Assembly: GCA_964638715.1 (NCBI GenBank)
Contig: CAZWZF010000003.1
Coordinates: 1 to 64,000 of the forward strand
From: JBAXQQ01 sp037131695
Lineage (GTDB): Bacteria > Armatimonadota > Hebobacteria > CAIYQO01
Reading direction: 5' to 3'
DNA: 64,000 bases
Part shown: positions 42,129 through 50,549 of the stretch, piece after piece
How the letters are laid out: each line of letters starts with the position of its first letter
Numbering within the stretch: position 1 is the stretch's first letter
Notes under the pieces: model-generated
Databases searched by the model: none
What the model was told of the DNA's origin: nothing
What the model saw: the letters and a program-made list of their open reading frames with translations, nothing else
Program-made: the position numbers and the translations under genes

Positions 42129-43529
42129 ATGCGAAGATTTTCGTTGATTCTTATAGTTTTTTTATCTGTATTATTAATTGATGCAAAAACGATAAAGATT
42201 ATAACGACTGGTGATATGCATGGATGGTTAGAAGCACAAACATCAGCACATCAAAAACTGGGTGGTGCTGCTGAAATGCTGACAAATTGGAAGATGGTAG
42301 AAAAATATAATCAAAATGATACATTGATTTTAAGTGCAGGCGATAACTTCACCGGTGCAGCAGTTTCCAGCATTACAGAAGGGCAATCTGTTGTTGATTT
42401 AATGAATATTATGAAATATGATGCAACTGTAGTTGGAAATCACGAGTTTGATTTCGGCGCTGGCAAAATAGCTGTCTGGCAAAAAAAGGCAAACTTTGAT
42501 TTTTTATCCGCAAATATATATAAAAAAGATGATGAAACTAAAAGCTGGCAAAAACCTTATAAAATTTTTAATAAAGATGGAGTAAAAGTCGGTGTTATTG
42601 GATTAACAACGACTGATTTACCTTATCTGACAAATAACGCAACCACATTTAACGTATTACCATATCAAAAAGTATTACGTGATTTAGTACCGCAAATGCG
42701 AAAAGAAGGCGCAGATGTTATAATTGTTTTAGCACATATTGAACAAGATAAGTTAATTGAATTAGCGAAAAGTTGTTATGATTTGTATATTCCTCTTTAT
42801 ATTGGTGGTCATTCGCATGAGTTTGCACAACGATATACGAATGGTGCATGGATTGTGAATAGTGGTGAATGGTGGAAAGGATATTCTATAGTTGATATTG
42901 AAGTTGATCAAGGGATGGTTGTAGTTACATCAGCGAAACAAGTATATCTTTGGGGCAATATAAAACCTGATGCAGAAGCCGCAAATCAATTGAAAAAATG
43001 GACAGCAAATACTGAGGGGTTGCTTAATGAAAAATTAGGCTATGCAGCAAATGCTATTTCTTCTGAACCGGCTTTATATAATATGGTTACTGATAGTTGG
43101 TTATCTTCTGAACCTAATGCAGATATTGCTATTTGCAATTATGGAGCATTAAGGCAATCTATCCCTGCTGGAATTATCAATTATGGAACTATACTGGGGG
43201 TAATGCCATTTCAAGATAAATTAATTTCAATTAAAATAAAAGGTGATAAATTTCTTAAATCTTTACCTGCAAAAGGAAATATAGGAATGAGTGGTCTAAA
43301 GTTTGTTGATAATAATTATATTTTAAAAAATGGCGGCATTATTGAACCTGATAAAATCTATAAAGTAATAATGACTGATTATCAGGCAGATGTAACTTCT
43401 GTGTATAAAGATTCACCGAGAGAGATATTATATACTTCATGGCGAGACCCGGTAGTAAAATGGTTAAAGGATAATAAGACATCAACAGCGAAATCATTAG
43501 AGTCGATTATTGATACTAAACAACGTTGA
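42129..43529 (+). CDS. Exported 5'-nucleotidase/UshA-family metallophosphoesterase
   Basis: 466 residues. A signal peptide (MRRFSLILIVFLSVLLIDA) is followed by a calcineurin-type phosphoesterase domain with metal ligands in 'TTGDMHGW', 'LSAGDNFTG', 'VVGNHEFDFG' and 'YIGGHSHEF'. A C-terminal 5'-nucleotidase domain (~300-450) follows, with 'ICNYGALRQSIPAGIINYG' and 'VMPFQDKLISIKIKG'. Such enzymes hydrolyse extracellular nucleotides, cyclic nucleotides or UDP-sugars in the periplasm. The usual SHxG after the third block is 'LAHIEQ', a mild deviation. It is first in a run with nusB. Confidence 0.9.
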   Translation: MRRFSLILIVFLSVLLIDAKTIKIITTGDMHGWLEAQTSAHQKLGGAAEMLTNWKMVEKYNQNDTLILSAGDNFTGAAVSSITEGQSVVDLMNIMKYDATVVGNHEFDFGAGKIAVWQKKANFDFLSANIYKKDDETKSWQKPYKIFNKDGVKVGVIGLTTTDLPYLTNNATTFNVLPYQKVLRDLVPQMRKEGADVIIVLAHIEQDKLIELAKSCYDLYIPLYIGGHSHEFAQRYTNGAWIVNSGEWWKGYSIVDIEVDQGMVVVTSAKQVYLWGNIKPDAEAANQLKKWTANTEGLLNEKLGYAANAISSEPALYNMVTDSWLSSEPNADIAICNYGALRQSIPAGIINYGTILGVMPFQDKLISIKIKGDKFLKSLPAKGNIGMSGLKFVDNNYILKNGGIIEPDKIYKVIMTDYQADVTSVYKDSPREILYTSWRDPVVKWLKDNKTSTAKSLESIIDTKQR

Positions 43530-43541
43530 AAGGTAATATAG

Positions 43542-43979
43542 ATGCAAAACGAAATTTTTATAACCAGGCACGTAGGACGTGAAGTGGCTTTACTTTGGCT
43601 TTTTCAGATTGATGTAGGTCAATCTATTATTGAAGAAGTAATATCTATCATACCTGAAGATTTGGAAGGGGTAGGAGATGTTACAATTGAAGCCAAGGAA
43701 TATGCTCAAATGCTGGTGAACGGCATTGTGGAAAATAGAAAAGCTGTAGACGCTAATATCAATAAATACGCAGTGGATTGGGATATCACCCGCATGTCTG
43801 GCGTAGATAGAAATATTTTACGTGTTGCTATGTATGAAATAGAGTATGTCGAATTCGTACCGGCGAGTGTTGCGATTGACGAAGCTGTAGAAATAGCCAA
43901 GAAATTTGGTGCTGAGGATTCTCCGAAGTTTATTAATGGTATCTTAGGGGCATATATGCGAGGAGAAGGAAAGAATTAA
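43542..43979 (+). CDS. nusB: Transcription antitermination protein NusB
   Basis: 145 residues of all-helical NusB fold: 'RHVGREVALLWLFQIDVGQS', then 'DWDITRMSGVDRNILRVAMY', and the family end 'VPASVAIDEAVEIAKKFGAE' and 'SPKFINGILGAYMRG'. It works with NusE/S10 on boxA RNA in rRNA transcription. It follows the 5'-nucleotidase gene by 12 nt and precedes a membrane protein by 2 nt. Confidence 0.94.
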   Translation: MQNEIFITRHVGREVALLWLFQIDVGQSIIEEVISIIPEDLEGVGDVTIEAKEYAQMLVNGIVENRKAVDANINKYAVDWDITRMSGVDRNILRVAMYEIEYVEFVPASVAIDEAVEIAKKFGAEDSPKFINGILGAYMRGEGKN

Positions 43980-43981
43980 TC

Positions 43982-44980
43982 ATGGCGAAAAAAGTTCAAA
44001 TTCATAGACAAACATCATCACCGTTCGAGTTTGATTTTTCAAAAGAATATTTCCCGGTTATAATGCTCGTGTTTGCAGCCCTTGCTGCCTTAATTACAAA
44101 TTTTATTCCTAAAGTGTTTCTTAATGCTGAATTATCATTGAAAATGCATTATGATGTATTATCTGGGAAAGCGATGGCTTTTTATCAGTATCAAATGTAT
44201 GTCCATGATAATATTATAGAAAGAATTTATTTCTTATTAGGGAAGTCACCATATAATTTTGCAGTTGTTCATATTGTTTATTATTCGGTCGGATGGCTTT
44301 TATTTTTATTCTTTTTATATCTATTATGCCGAAAATATTCAACAGTTCTTGCATCAAGTATAGTGATATTGTTCCTCATCGCCATTTCGGGGTTTTTCTG
44401 GCACGACAATTATTATCATCCCGGCGATTCCTGGGGATGCCTGGTAACAGTTTTTCTTCTTCGAGAAATTTTAGATAAACGCCGTCCATTTGTTATGTAT
44501 CCACTATATTTAATAAGTGGTTTTATATGGGAGAAGACTCTATTGCTGCCCATATCTGTTGGATTATCTGATTACTTGCGGAATAAAAAGCCGGTAGTTC
44601 TGACTGTTGAGTTATTGATAGCGATGTTTTTAACTTCGTTAGGGCAACTAATACCGCGTTATTTAGATCATATTAATGGAATTAACAGACCTGTTGATGG
44701 GATATCGTTGGCCGCAAATTTACATAGCATCCCAATTTATATATTGTATATGCTGATAGTTTTCGGATTAGTCTTGTTTTCTATTTTGCGTTATTGGCGT
44801 GATACTCCAGTTATATATCGTATGATAGTACTTCAATTTCCTGTATGGATAACTATATATCTGGTGTTAAATGGTGTATTAACAGAAATGCGCGGGATAT
44901 ATATTATGATTCCGTTATTATGGCCAGCTTTCGCAGAAGGTGTGGATAGATGGCTAATTATTCATGAAAATCGCAGTTAA
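43982..44980 (+). CDS. Polytopic membrane protein of unknown function
   Basis: 332 residues with roughly eight hydrophobic helices starting at residue ~25 ('YFPVIMLVFAALAALITNF'). Loops between helices contain aromatic and charged residues, for instance 'GFFWHDNYYHPGDSWG' (a His/Asp-rich outside loop) and 'WEKTLLLPISVGLSDYLR'. This layout recalls GT-C-type membrane glycosyltransferases or polymerases, but no diagnostic motif is present and I would not name it. It is 2 nt after nusB and presumably co-transcribed. Confidence 0.65.
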   Translation: MAKKVQIHRQTSSPFEFDFSKEYFPVIMLVFAALAALITNFIPKVFLNAELSLKMHYDVLSGKAMAFYQYQMYVHDNIIERIYFLLGKSPYNFAVVHIVYYSVGWLLFLFFLYLLCRKYSTVLASSIVILFLIAISGFFWHDNYYHPGDSWGCLVTVFLLREILDKRRPFVMYPLYLISGFIWEKTLLLPISVGLSDYLRNKKPVVLTVELLIAMFLTSLGQLIPRYLDHINGINRPVDGISLAANLHSIPIYILYMLIVFGLVLFSILRYWRDTPVIYRMIVLQFPVWITIYLVLNGVLTEMRGIYIMIPLLWPAFAEGVDRWLIIHENRS

Positions 44981-44995
44981 TTGTTATTTTTAGTC

Positions 44996-45025
44996 TTGCA
45001 AAAGTGCTGTGTAAGGGGTTATAAT
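44996..45025 (+). promoter_or_regulatory. Putative promoter of the mini-ORF/M23 peptidase unit
   Basis: TTGCAA (44996-45001), an 18-nt spacer and a perfect TATAAT (45020-45025). The predicted start is 45032, the A of the mini-ORF ATG. Confidence 0.65.
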
Positions 45026-45031
45026 CATTTC

Positions 45032-45091
45032 ATGCACAGCAAGTGTTTTTATATTGTGGCATTTTGCCGCACCGACTGCCGATCGAAGTAG
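45032..45091 (+). CDS. Candidate 19-residue leader peptide upstream of the M23 peptidase
   Basis: The first ATG after the promoter opens a 19-codon frame (MHSKCFYIVAFCRTDCRSK) ending in TAG at 45089-45091. It contains three Cys. The stop overlaps the GGAG ribosome-binding site of the peptidase (45091-45094), so translating ribosomes would end directly on that site. The ATG is 6 nt past the -10 box, predicting leaderless initiation. Supported by position only. Confidence 0.4.
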   Translation: MHSKCFYIVAFCRTDCRSK

Positions 45092-45102
45092 GAGTGCATT
45101 AT

Positions 45103-46263
45103 ATGCGCCAATCATTACAGCAGGCATCGGGATTGCGACGAATTATCGCGCTATTCCTAATTATATCGTTTATATTCATATCTTTACCTTTGGAAGCTGC
45201 AAAAAAACATGCGTCTTCTACACAATTACGCCAAAAACAAAATGCTATTCAATCTAAGATGGGTGTAATTCGACGTCAAATCCGTCAGGTGAAACAAAAA
45301 GAACAAATCTCTCGTTCTGTTTTATCCGAAGCTAATCATCGAGTTAAAATTGCTCGTGGTCAATTACATTTTGCAACTCTTCAATTAAAACGTACTGAAA
45401 TCAGTCTGCAACGTGCTACAATTGCATTGACTGATGCCAAGCGTGATTATTCTCGTGCCAAAAATGATGCTTCAGCAAGATTGGTGGCGATGTATCAGCG
45501 TGGAAATACTGGATACATACAACTTCTGCTTAGTTCCGATAATATGGGCGATATGATGGAAAGGGCACAGGTTGCAGAATATTTAACGGAACAAGACAAA
45601 GATATTCTTACTGATTTAGTTAAGAGAAAAACAAAAGTTGCAAATTATCGTGAAAATGTTCAAGTTAAGACCGCTGAAGTAGCATCATGGCGTTCACGTG
45701 TATCAGCAATGCATCAACAAGCGGTAGTTAAACAATACGACGCTCAAGGTAATTTAATCTATACTAAAAAGCAGCGTAATGCATTAGAGGCAGAACTTGA
45801 CGCATTAGAACGCGATTCTGCTTCAATTACTTCCATGCTTATATTACTTCAAGCATCATCATCTGGTAAAAGACGATTCAGTAAAAGATACGCAATCGGT
45901 GGTTTGCCATGTGCTGGTCATATAACTTCAGGATTTGGCTATCGCATGCATCCAGTTCTTCATTATCGTCGCTTGCATACCGGTCTTGATATTGGCGCAC
46001 CAACTGGCACTCCGGTACACGCTGCCGGAAGCGGGTATATAATATGGGCGGCACGGCGCGGCGGATATGGTAATTGTGTTATTATTGACCATGGCGGCGG
46101 CAAAGCAACTCTTTATGGTCACATGTCGCGTCTTTATGTCAGCGGTGGTCAGGAAGTAACAAAAGGACAATTAATCGGTGCTGTAGGTTCTACCGGGATG
46201 TCTACAGGACCACACTTGCATTTCGAAGTACGCATTAATGGAAAACCAGTTAATCCGTTATAA
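45103..46263 (+). CDS. Coiled-coil M23 family peptidase (EnvC/NlpD-like or active endopeptidase)
   Basis: 386 residues from the ATG at 45103, supported by AGGAG. After a signal/anchor ('IIALFLIISFIFISLPLEA') comes a long coiled coil (~38-230) rich in Q, K and R. A C-terminal LytM domain contains 'FGYRMHPVLHYRRLHTGLDI' (H and D metal ligands) and 'GPHLHFEVRINGKPVNPL' (HxH). All four Zn ligands appear present, so it may be an active peptidoglycan endopeptidase; EnvC-type activators lack them. It likely acts in the periplasm at the cell wall. Confidence 0.93.
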   Translation: MRQSLQQASGLRRIIALFLIISFIFISLPLEAAKKHASSTQLRQKQNAIQSKMGVIRRQIRQVKQKEQISRSVLSEANHRVKIARGQLHFATLQLKRTEISLQRATIALTDAKRDYSRAKNDASARLVAMYQRGNTGYIQLLLSSDNMGDMMERAQVAEYLTEQDKDILTDLVKRKTKVANYRENVQVKTAEVASWRSRVSAMHQQAVVKQYDAQGNLIYTKKQRNALEAELDALERDSASITSMLILLQASSSGKRRFSKRYAIGGLPCAGHITSGFGYRMHPVLHYRRLHTGLDIGAPTGTPVHAAGSGYIIWAARRGGYGNCVIIDHGGGKATLYGHMSRLYVSGGQEVTKGQLIGAVGSTGMSTGPHLHFEVRINGKPVNPL

Positions 46264-46265
46264 AA

Positions 46266-46295
46266 TTGACATTGCGAGGGTAAAACCGTTATAAT
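46266..46295 (+). promoter_or_regulatory. Strong consensus promoter of tRNA-Ser
   Basis: Perfect TTGACA (46266-46271) and perfect TATAAT (46290-46295) with an 18-nt spacer. Transcription would start near 46302, 9 nt before the tRNA 5' end. Confidence 0.8.
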
Positions 46296-46310
46296 TTACT
46301 TCGCAAACGG

Positions 46311-46400
46311 GGAGAGATGGCCGAGTCCGGTTGAAGGCGCACGACTCGAAATCGTGTAACGGGTGACTGTTCGTGGGTTCGAATCCCACTCTCTCCGCCA
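46311..46400 (+). tRNA. tRNA-Ser(CGA), CCA encoded
   Basis: The acceptor GGAGAGA (46311-46317) pairs with TCTCTCC (46390-46396), followed by discriminator G and an encoded CCA (46398-46400). The anticodon stem CACGA/TCGTG encloses the loop CTCGAAA, giving anticodon CGA for codon UCG. The long variable arm (around 46357-46372) and the T loop GGTTCGAATCC are typical of class II tRNA-Ser. It is a single tRNA with its own promoter, between the M23 peptidase and the yjbQ family gene. Confidence 0.95.
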
Positions 46401-46412
46401 CTTCCTTTTTAG

Positions 46413-46832
46413 TTACATTCCCATAACCTTAACAACAACTCTTTTCCTTCGCTGTCCGTCGAATTCCGCATAAAATATTGCTTGCCATGGGCCAAGGTCA
46501 AGTTTGCCATTTGTGATAGGAACTATAACTTCGTGGTGGACCAGCATGCTTTTTAAGTGAGCGTCTGCGTTATCTTCACCAGTTTTATGATGCTGGTAAT
46601 TGGAGCGGGCAGGGGCGATTTCTTCCAGCCAGTTGTCGATATCATGGATTAAACCATATTCATAATCATTTACATACACTCCGGCGGTGATGTGCATTGC
46701 TGATATTAATACCATTCCATCGGTAATTTCTGATTTTGCTACGATTTCTGCTATATTATCTGTAATGTGAATGTATTCACGTCGTTTTTTTGTGTCAAAC
46801 CAGATGTAGTCGGTGTAGCATTTCATGGTCAT
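46413..46832 (-). CDS. YjbQ/UPF0047 family protein
   Basis: 139 residues. Conserved blocks are 'GMVLISAMHITAGVYVNDYE', 'LIHDIDNWLEEIAP', 'NYQHHKTGEDNADAHLKSML' and 'EVIVPITNGKLDLGPWQAIF'. The His and Glu residues form the presumed metal site. Some members show weak thiamine-phosphate synthase activity, but the physiological role is unsettled. It overlaps the nucleotidyltransferase stop by 4 nt, the last gene of a three-gene run. Confidence 0.93.
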   Translation of the reverse strand: MTMKCYTDYIWFDTKKRREYIHITDNIAEIVAKSEITDGMVLISAMHITAGVYVNDYEYGLIHDIDNWLEEIAPARSNYQHHKTGEDNADAHLKSMLVHHEVIVPITNGKLDLGPWQAIFYAEFDGQRRKRVVVKVMGM

Positions 46833-47584
46833 TTTCTGCTTACTTCCTTTAATGCTGTTTCAATATCTTCAGGTTTATCAATATCAAACCCCAAACCAGC
46901 GTCATTTGATATTACAGCTTTCACTGGCGCGCCTATTGCTTTTGAGGCGACATCTTCCAAACCTTTTATAGTGAGTTTGCCCAACAGCATTTTCACAATT
47001 GTACTAAAACCAAGAATCTTGGCTAAAGCTGAAGGATTCTTTCGAGCATTAAATAATTTTTGAATTAGATTTGCTCTATCTTTTATTATATCACTTTTCA
47101 TCAGAAATGCATTGCCGCCGGTGAAAATACCGTCAATTATTTTTACGTATGTCCGTTTACCACCGGGGAATCGTTTATCGCAGACATTTTTAGGAATAAT
47201 TGGATATGTAATTTCACCGCCAGATTTTATACTATCTACAATAAAACTATTAAGTCCGTCAACAGTTAGCAATGGCAAGTCACCGGTAATTAAAATAATA
47301 AAATCAAAATTATTATCTTTTAATGCGTCAAAACCGGCAAAAATATTATCCATTATAGAATTTCCGGCAGGAATTAATTTGCCTGGCAGGTGTGATAAAT
47401 TGTTATGAGATTCTATAGGGCTAACATAGGCACATTTTGTTATATATTCAGATTTTGCCAAGGTATCTGTAAGATAATCCAAAACATAGCGGTCATTTAG
47501 TTTTAATAATGCCCGATATTTGCAAAATGGTTTTAATTTCTCAGGTACATTACCACCTGCTAATATGACTGCACCAATTTTCAA
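46829..47584 (-). CDS. MobA-like NTP transferase domain protein
   Basis: 251 residues, a nucleotidyltransferase of the MobA/GlmU-N type. The nucleotide-binding start is 'IGAVILAGGNVPEKLKPF', but the usual R-M-G-x-x-K is not clear and is replaced by 'CKYRALLKLNDRYVLDYLTD'. The metal-binding 'ILITGDLPLLT' is present, as is a C-terminal 'GFDIDKPEDIETAL', which is family-typical. Start is TTG at 47584, the only in-frame start upstream of the nucleotide-binding strand. It may activate a sugar phosphate or molybdopterin-type substrate; which one is not determined. Confidence 0.8.
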   Translation of the reverse strand: MKIGAVILAGGNVPEKLKPFCKYRALLKLNDRYVLDYLTDTLAKSEYITKCAYVSPIESHNNLSHLPGKLIPAGNSIMDNIFAGFDALKDNNFDFIILITGDLPLLTVDGLNSFIVDSIKSGGEITYPIIPKNVCDKRFPGGKRTYVKIIDGIFTGGNAFLMKSDIIKDRANLIQKLFNARKNPSALAKILGFSTIVKMLLGKLTIKGLEDVASKAIGAPVKAVISNDAGLGFDIDKPEDIETALKEVSRK

Positions 47585-47591
47585 CTCTGTA

Positions 47592-48452
47592 TTAATAGTT
47601 TTCTACCGCCTCAATATTATTTTCAGTTATCATAAATTGTACATCGGTAATCGGGTAGGGACGAAAAGCTTTTTTTGTGTTTCCAATTGTAGTTAACCAT
47701 GATAGGTATTCCTTGTCATTTTCACCAGTCATTACCAAATAGTCGCGTCCCAATATTAAAACGTAGATGTTTTCATCATTAAACCGTGGTGAAAAACGTG
47801 AATAGAATGATGGTATCAACATTCGCACTGCATCTAATCCATCATAAGTTACGAATCTTATAAATCTATCACCTTTTTCGAATGATTCTAAAGCAGAGAT
47901 TTTTAATCTATTGCATGAACGTTCTAAGTTATTTAATGCTATCTTATGCAAATCATCAGTTTCTATATTATGTTCATGCTGAAATCTGTGATCTATATAT
48001 TGAAAGGATGCTCCGCGATCAACTGCATATAATAATGAAAGTCCTGGATAAAAATCACGTTTAGTTAAAAAAGTAGGAATGCTGCTATCATCACGGGTAA
48101 ATAATGGGAAAATTTTATCAGTAATTTTGTATTCATCATATTTTAACGATAATGCATCAATAATTGAAGTTGCGGCTGCATCAACATATTCCATAATGTT
48201 CGTAGGTTTCATGGTACACATGCGTGACAATTGTTCGACATGAATTATGATTCTGTGATTTTCTGATGTACAAATTAATGTATCATCGACAGTTAATGAA
48301 ATTTTCATTTCCGGCAGCAGGTTTTTTAATTTGTTTTCCAATAATTTGCGAACCATTGTTTTTGCAGAATTATTAATTTGACCGGAAACAAATTGCCGTA
48401 AAATTATAAAGACTATAGCCAGTGATATTAAATGCCAAAATAAATCATCCAT
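47592..48452 (-). CDS. DUF1444 (YtpQ-like) membrane-anchored protein
   Basis: 286 residues from the ATG at 48452. An N-terminal membrane helix ('LFWHLISLAIVFIILRQFV') precedes a soluble domain. The middle-to-end region follows YtpQ/DUF1444: 'LLYAVDRGASFQYIDHRFQ', 'IETDDLHKIALNNLERS', 'RFVTYDGLDAVRMLIPSFYS'. The role of the family is unknown. It starts the run with the nucleotidyltransferase 8 nt downstream. No clear ribosome-binding site is visible. Confidence 0.7.
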   Translation of the reverse strand: MDDLFWHLISLAIVFIILRQFVSGQINNSAKTMVRKLLENKLKNLLPEMKISLTVDDTLICTSENHRIIIHVEQLSRMCTMKPTNIMEYVDAAATSIIDALSLKYDEYKITDKIFPLFTRDDSSIPTFLTKRDFYPGLSLLYAVDRGASFQYIDHRFQHEHNIETDDLHKIALNNLERSCNRLKISALESFEKGDRFIRFVTYDGLDAVRMLIPSFYSRFSPRFNDENIYVLILGRDYLVMTGENDKEYLSWLTTIGNTKKAFRPYPITDVQFMITENNIEAVENY

Positions 48453-48512
48453 AAAATTAATATTCAAGCAAATAAATTGAAATCCTTCAATTTATATGTA
48501 TGAATACCCAAG

Positions 48513-49385
48513 CTATTTTTCTTTTAATAACGGGAATCCCAGTTTTTCTCGCTGATTTAAATATCCGGTAGCACAACGATGCGCCATCGTGCGTACTCGT
48601 GCTATATACCGTTCACGTTGTGATATAGAAAGAGCACCACGGGCATCTAACATGTGGACGATATGCGAGCATTTTAATGCCAGGTCATAAGCCGGGTAGA
48701 CTTCTTCATTTTCTAATAGATTCAATGCTTCTCTCTCGTGAATATCAAATAACGCGCGGGAAAGGGTTGGGTCAGAGAGTTCTAAATAATATCGTCCCCA
48801 TTCATATTCGCCGCGATGGTAAATATCACCATAGGTTACATCATCATTCCAATGGATTTCTTTATATGAATCAACATCCTGTATTACCATGGCGATTCTT
48901 TCTAAACCATAAGTTAATTCAAGGCTAACTGGCTGTAATTCTAATCCGCCTGCAGTTTGGAAATATGTGAATTGAGTTATTTCCAAACCATCCAGCCATA
49001 CTTGCCAACCAATTCCAGAAGCACCAAGAGTATGAGATTCCCAGATATCTTCCATGAATTTTATATCATGATGCCGCGGGTCAATACCGATAGTACGTAA
49101 ACTTTCCAAGTATATTTCCTGGGCATCATCAGGTGCCGGCTTAAAAATAACCTGATATTGGAAATGTCTGGTCAATCTATATGGGCTTTCACCATATCTG
49201 CTGTCGGAAGGACGACGAGCCGGTTGAACATAAGCCGCATGCCAGGGTTCCGGGCCTAAAGCGCGCAAAAACGTAGATGGGTGAAGAGTGCCAGCACCCA
49301 TCTCAACATCATAGGGTATCTCTATCAAGCACCCATTGCGCATCCAATAATTTTCTAAGGCTCGTATAATTTCCTGGAAGTTCAT
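48513..49385 (-). CDS. glyQ: Glycyl-tRNA synthetase alpha subunit
   Basis: 290 residues, the alpha subunit of the tetrameric bacterial enzyme that charges tRNA-Gly. It has 'IIRALENYWMRNGCLIEIPY', 'GAGTLHPSTFLRALGPEPW', 'YVQPARRPSDSRYGE', 'GIGWQVWLDGLEITQFTYFQ' and 'LELTYGLERIAMVIQ'. The beta subunit gene glyS, normally directly downstream, is not here: the next feature on the minus strand is the DUF1444 gene. It starts 6 nt after galK. Confidence 0.96.
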   Translation of the reverse strand: MNFQEIIRALENYWMRNGCLIEIPYDVEMGAGTLHPSTFLRALGPEPWHAAYVQPARRPSDSRYGESPYRLTRHFQYQVIFKPAPDDAQEIYLESLRTIGIDPRHHDIKFMEDIWESHTLGASGIGWQVWLDGLEITQFTYFQTAGGLELQPVSLELTYGLERIAMVIQDVDSYKEIHWNDDVTYGDIYHRGEYEWGRYYLELSDPTLSRALFDIHEREALNLLENEEVYPAYDLALKCSHIVHMLDARGALSISQRERYIARVRTMAHRCATGYLNQREKLGFPLLKEK

Positions 49386-49391
49386 ATATTT

Positions 49392-50549
49392 TTATATTTC
49401 ACCAGCGCCTGCACTCGGCGAACAAATATATATATCCGGCTTTTCCTGTGTATCACCAGCAAGTTTGATATATTCAGGCAACACCGCTGCTGCGAATTGA
49501 TCAGCATATTTCTCATCGATTATTGTCACTGTGCAACCGCCAAAACCAGCACCAGTCATTCGACTTCCATATACCCCGGGTTGTTTGCGAGATATTTCAA
49601 CCATAATATCAAGTTCGTTACAACTAACCTCGTATTCGTAACGCAAGCTTTCATGAGATGCATTTAATAATTGACCCATTGCCTTTGCGTCGCCAACTTC
49701 CATATATTTTATTGCATCCAAAACGCGGGCATCTTCAGTCACAACGTGTTTGCAGCGGCGATATGTCAATTCTTCTAATAATCCTTTATGCTCTTCTAAT
49801 TGCTCAGGAGTAACATCGCGCAAGGCTGTTATTTCTGGTAGAACAGTTTTTAGTATTTCTACACCTTTCTCACATTCTTCACGACGTTTATTATACTCTG
49901 ATGTAACTAACTTTCTTCGTACTCCGGTATCACCAATAATAATTTTTATACCGTCGGGAATATTAACAGGCAAATAATCCAATGATCGGCAATCAATCAT
50001 TAACGCTTTTCCGGTTTGTCCCAGCGCGCTGATAAATTGATCCATAATGCCGCATTTTGTACCAACAAATTCATTTTCTGCTTTCTGGCATAATTTAGCG
50101 ATTTCTTCGCCAGCTATATCATATTCAGCCAGAGTGAGAAAAGTGGTTGCTGTTGCAACTTCAAGGGCGGCAGAAGAACTTAGACCGGAACCGCGTGGTA
50201 CATCACCACTGAATATAATGTCGGTACCACGCAAGTAATAGCCTGCTTGTTCCAGGATAAAACAAACACCACGCAGGTAATTACTCCAACTATTCGCAGC
50301 ATCATACCCTATTTCATCGAGTGAAAATGTCGACACTGCGTTGAAGTCAAGCGAACGCAAGGTAACCTGACGATTACCTGATGGTACTGCAGCCATTAGC
50401 ATTTCACGGTCAATAGCGGCAGGCATTACAAATCCGTCGTTATAATCAGTATGCTCACCAATTAAATTAACGCGGCCGGGTGCTTTGAATATTCGTACTT
50501 CGTCACCCAGTAATTCAACAGCCTTTTCTTTAAAAGCTACGGGATCCAT
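49392..50549 (-). CDS. galK: Galactokinase
   Basis: 385 residues, a GHMP kinase that phosphorylates galactose at C1. Motif 1 is 'PGRVNLIGEHTDYNDGFVMP', the ATP loop is 'GDVPRGSGLSSSAALEVATA', and motif 3 is 'GSRMTGAGFGGCTVTII'. The catalytic Asp is in 'CGIMDQFISALG'. It overlaps tilS by 13 nt and precedes glyQ. A Leloir partner (galT/galE) is not next to it. Confidence 0.95.
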   Translation of the reverse strand: MDPVAFKEKAVELLGDEVRIFKAPGRVNLIGEHTDYNDGFVMPAAIDREMLMAAVPSGNRQVTLRSLDFNAVSTFSLDEIGYDAANSWSNYLRGVCFILEQAGYYLRGTDIIFSGDVPRGSGLSSSAALEVATATTFLTLAEYDIAGEEIAKLCQKAENEFVGTKCGIMDQFISALGQTGKALMIDCRSLDYLPVNIPDGIKIIIGDTGVRRKLVTSEYNKRREECEKGVEILKTVLPEITALRDVTPEQLEEHKGLLEELTYRRCKHVVTEDARVLDAIKYMEVGDAKAMGQLLNASHESLRYEYEVSCNELDIMVEISRKQPGVYGSRMTGAGFGGCTVTIIDEKYADQFAAAVLPEYIKLAGDTQEKPDIYICSPSAGAGEI

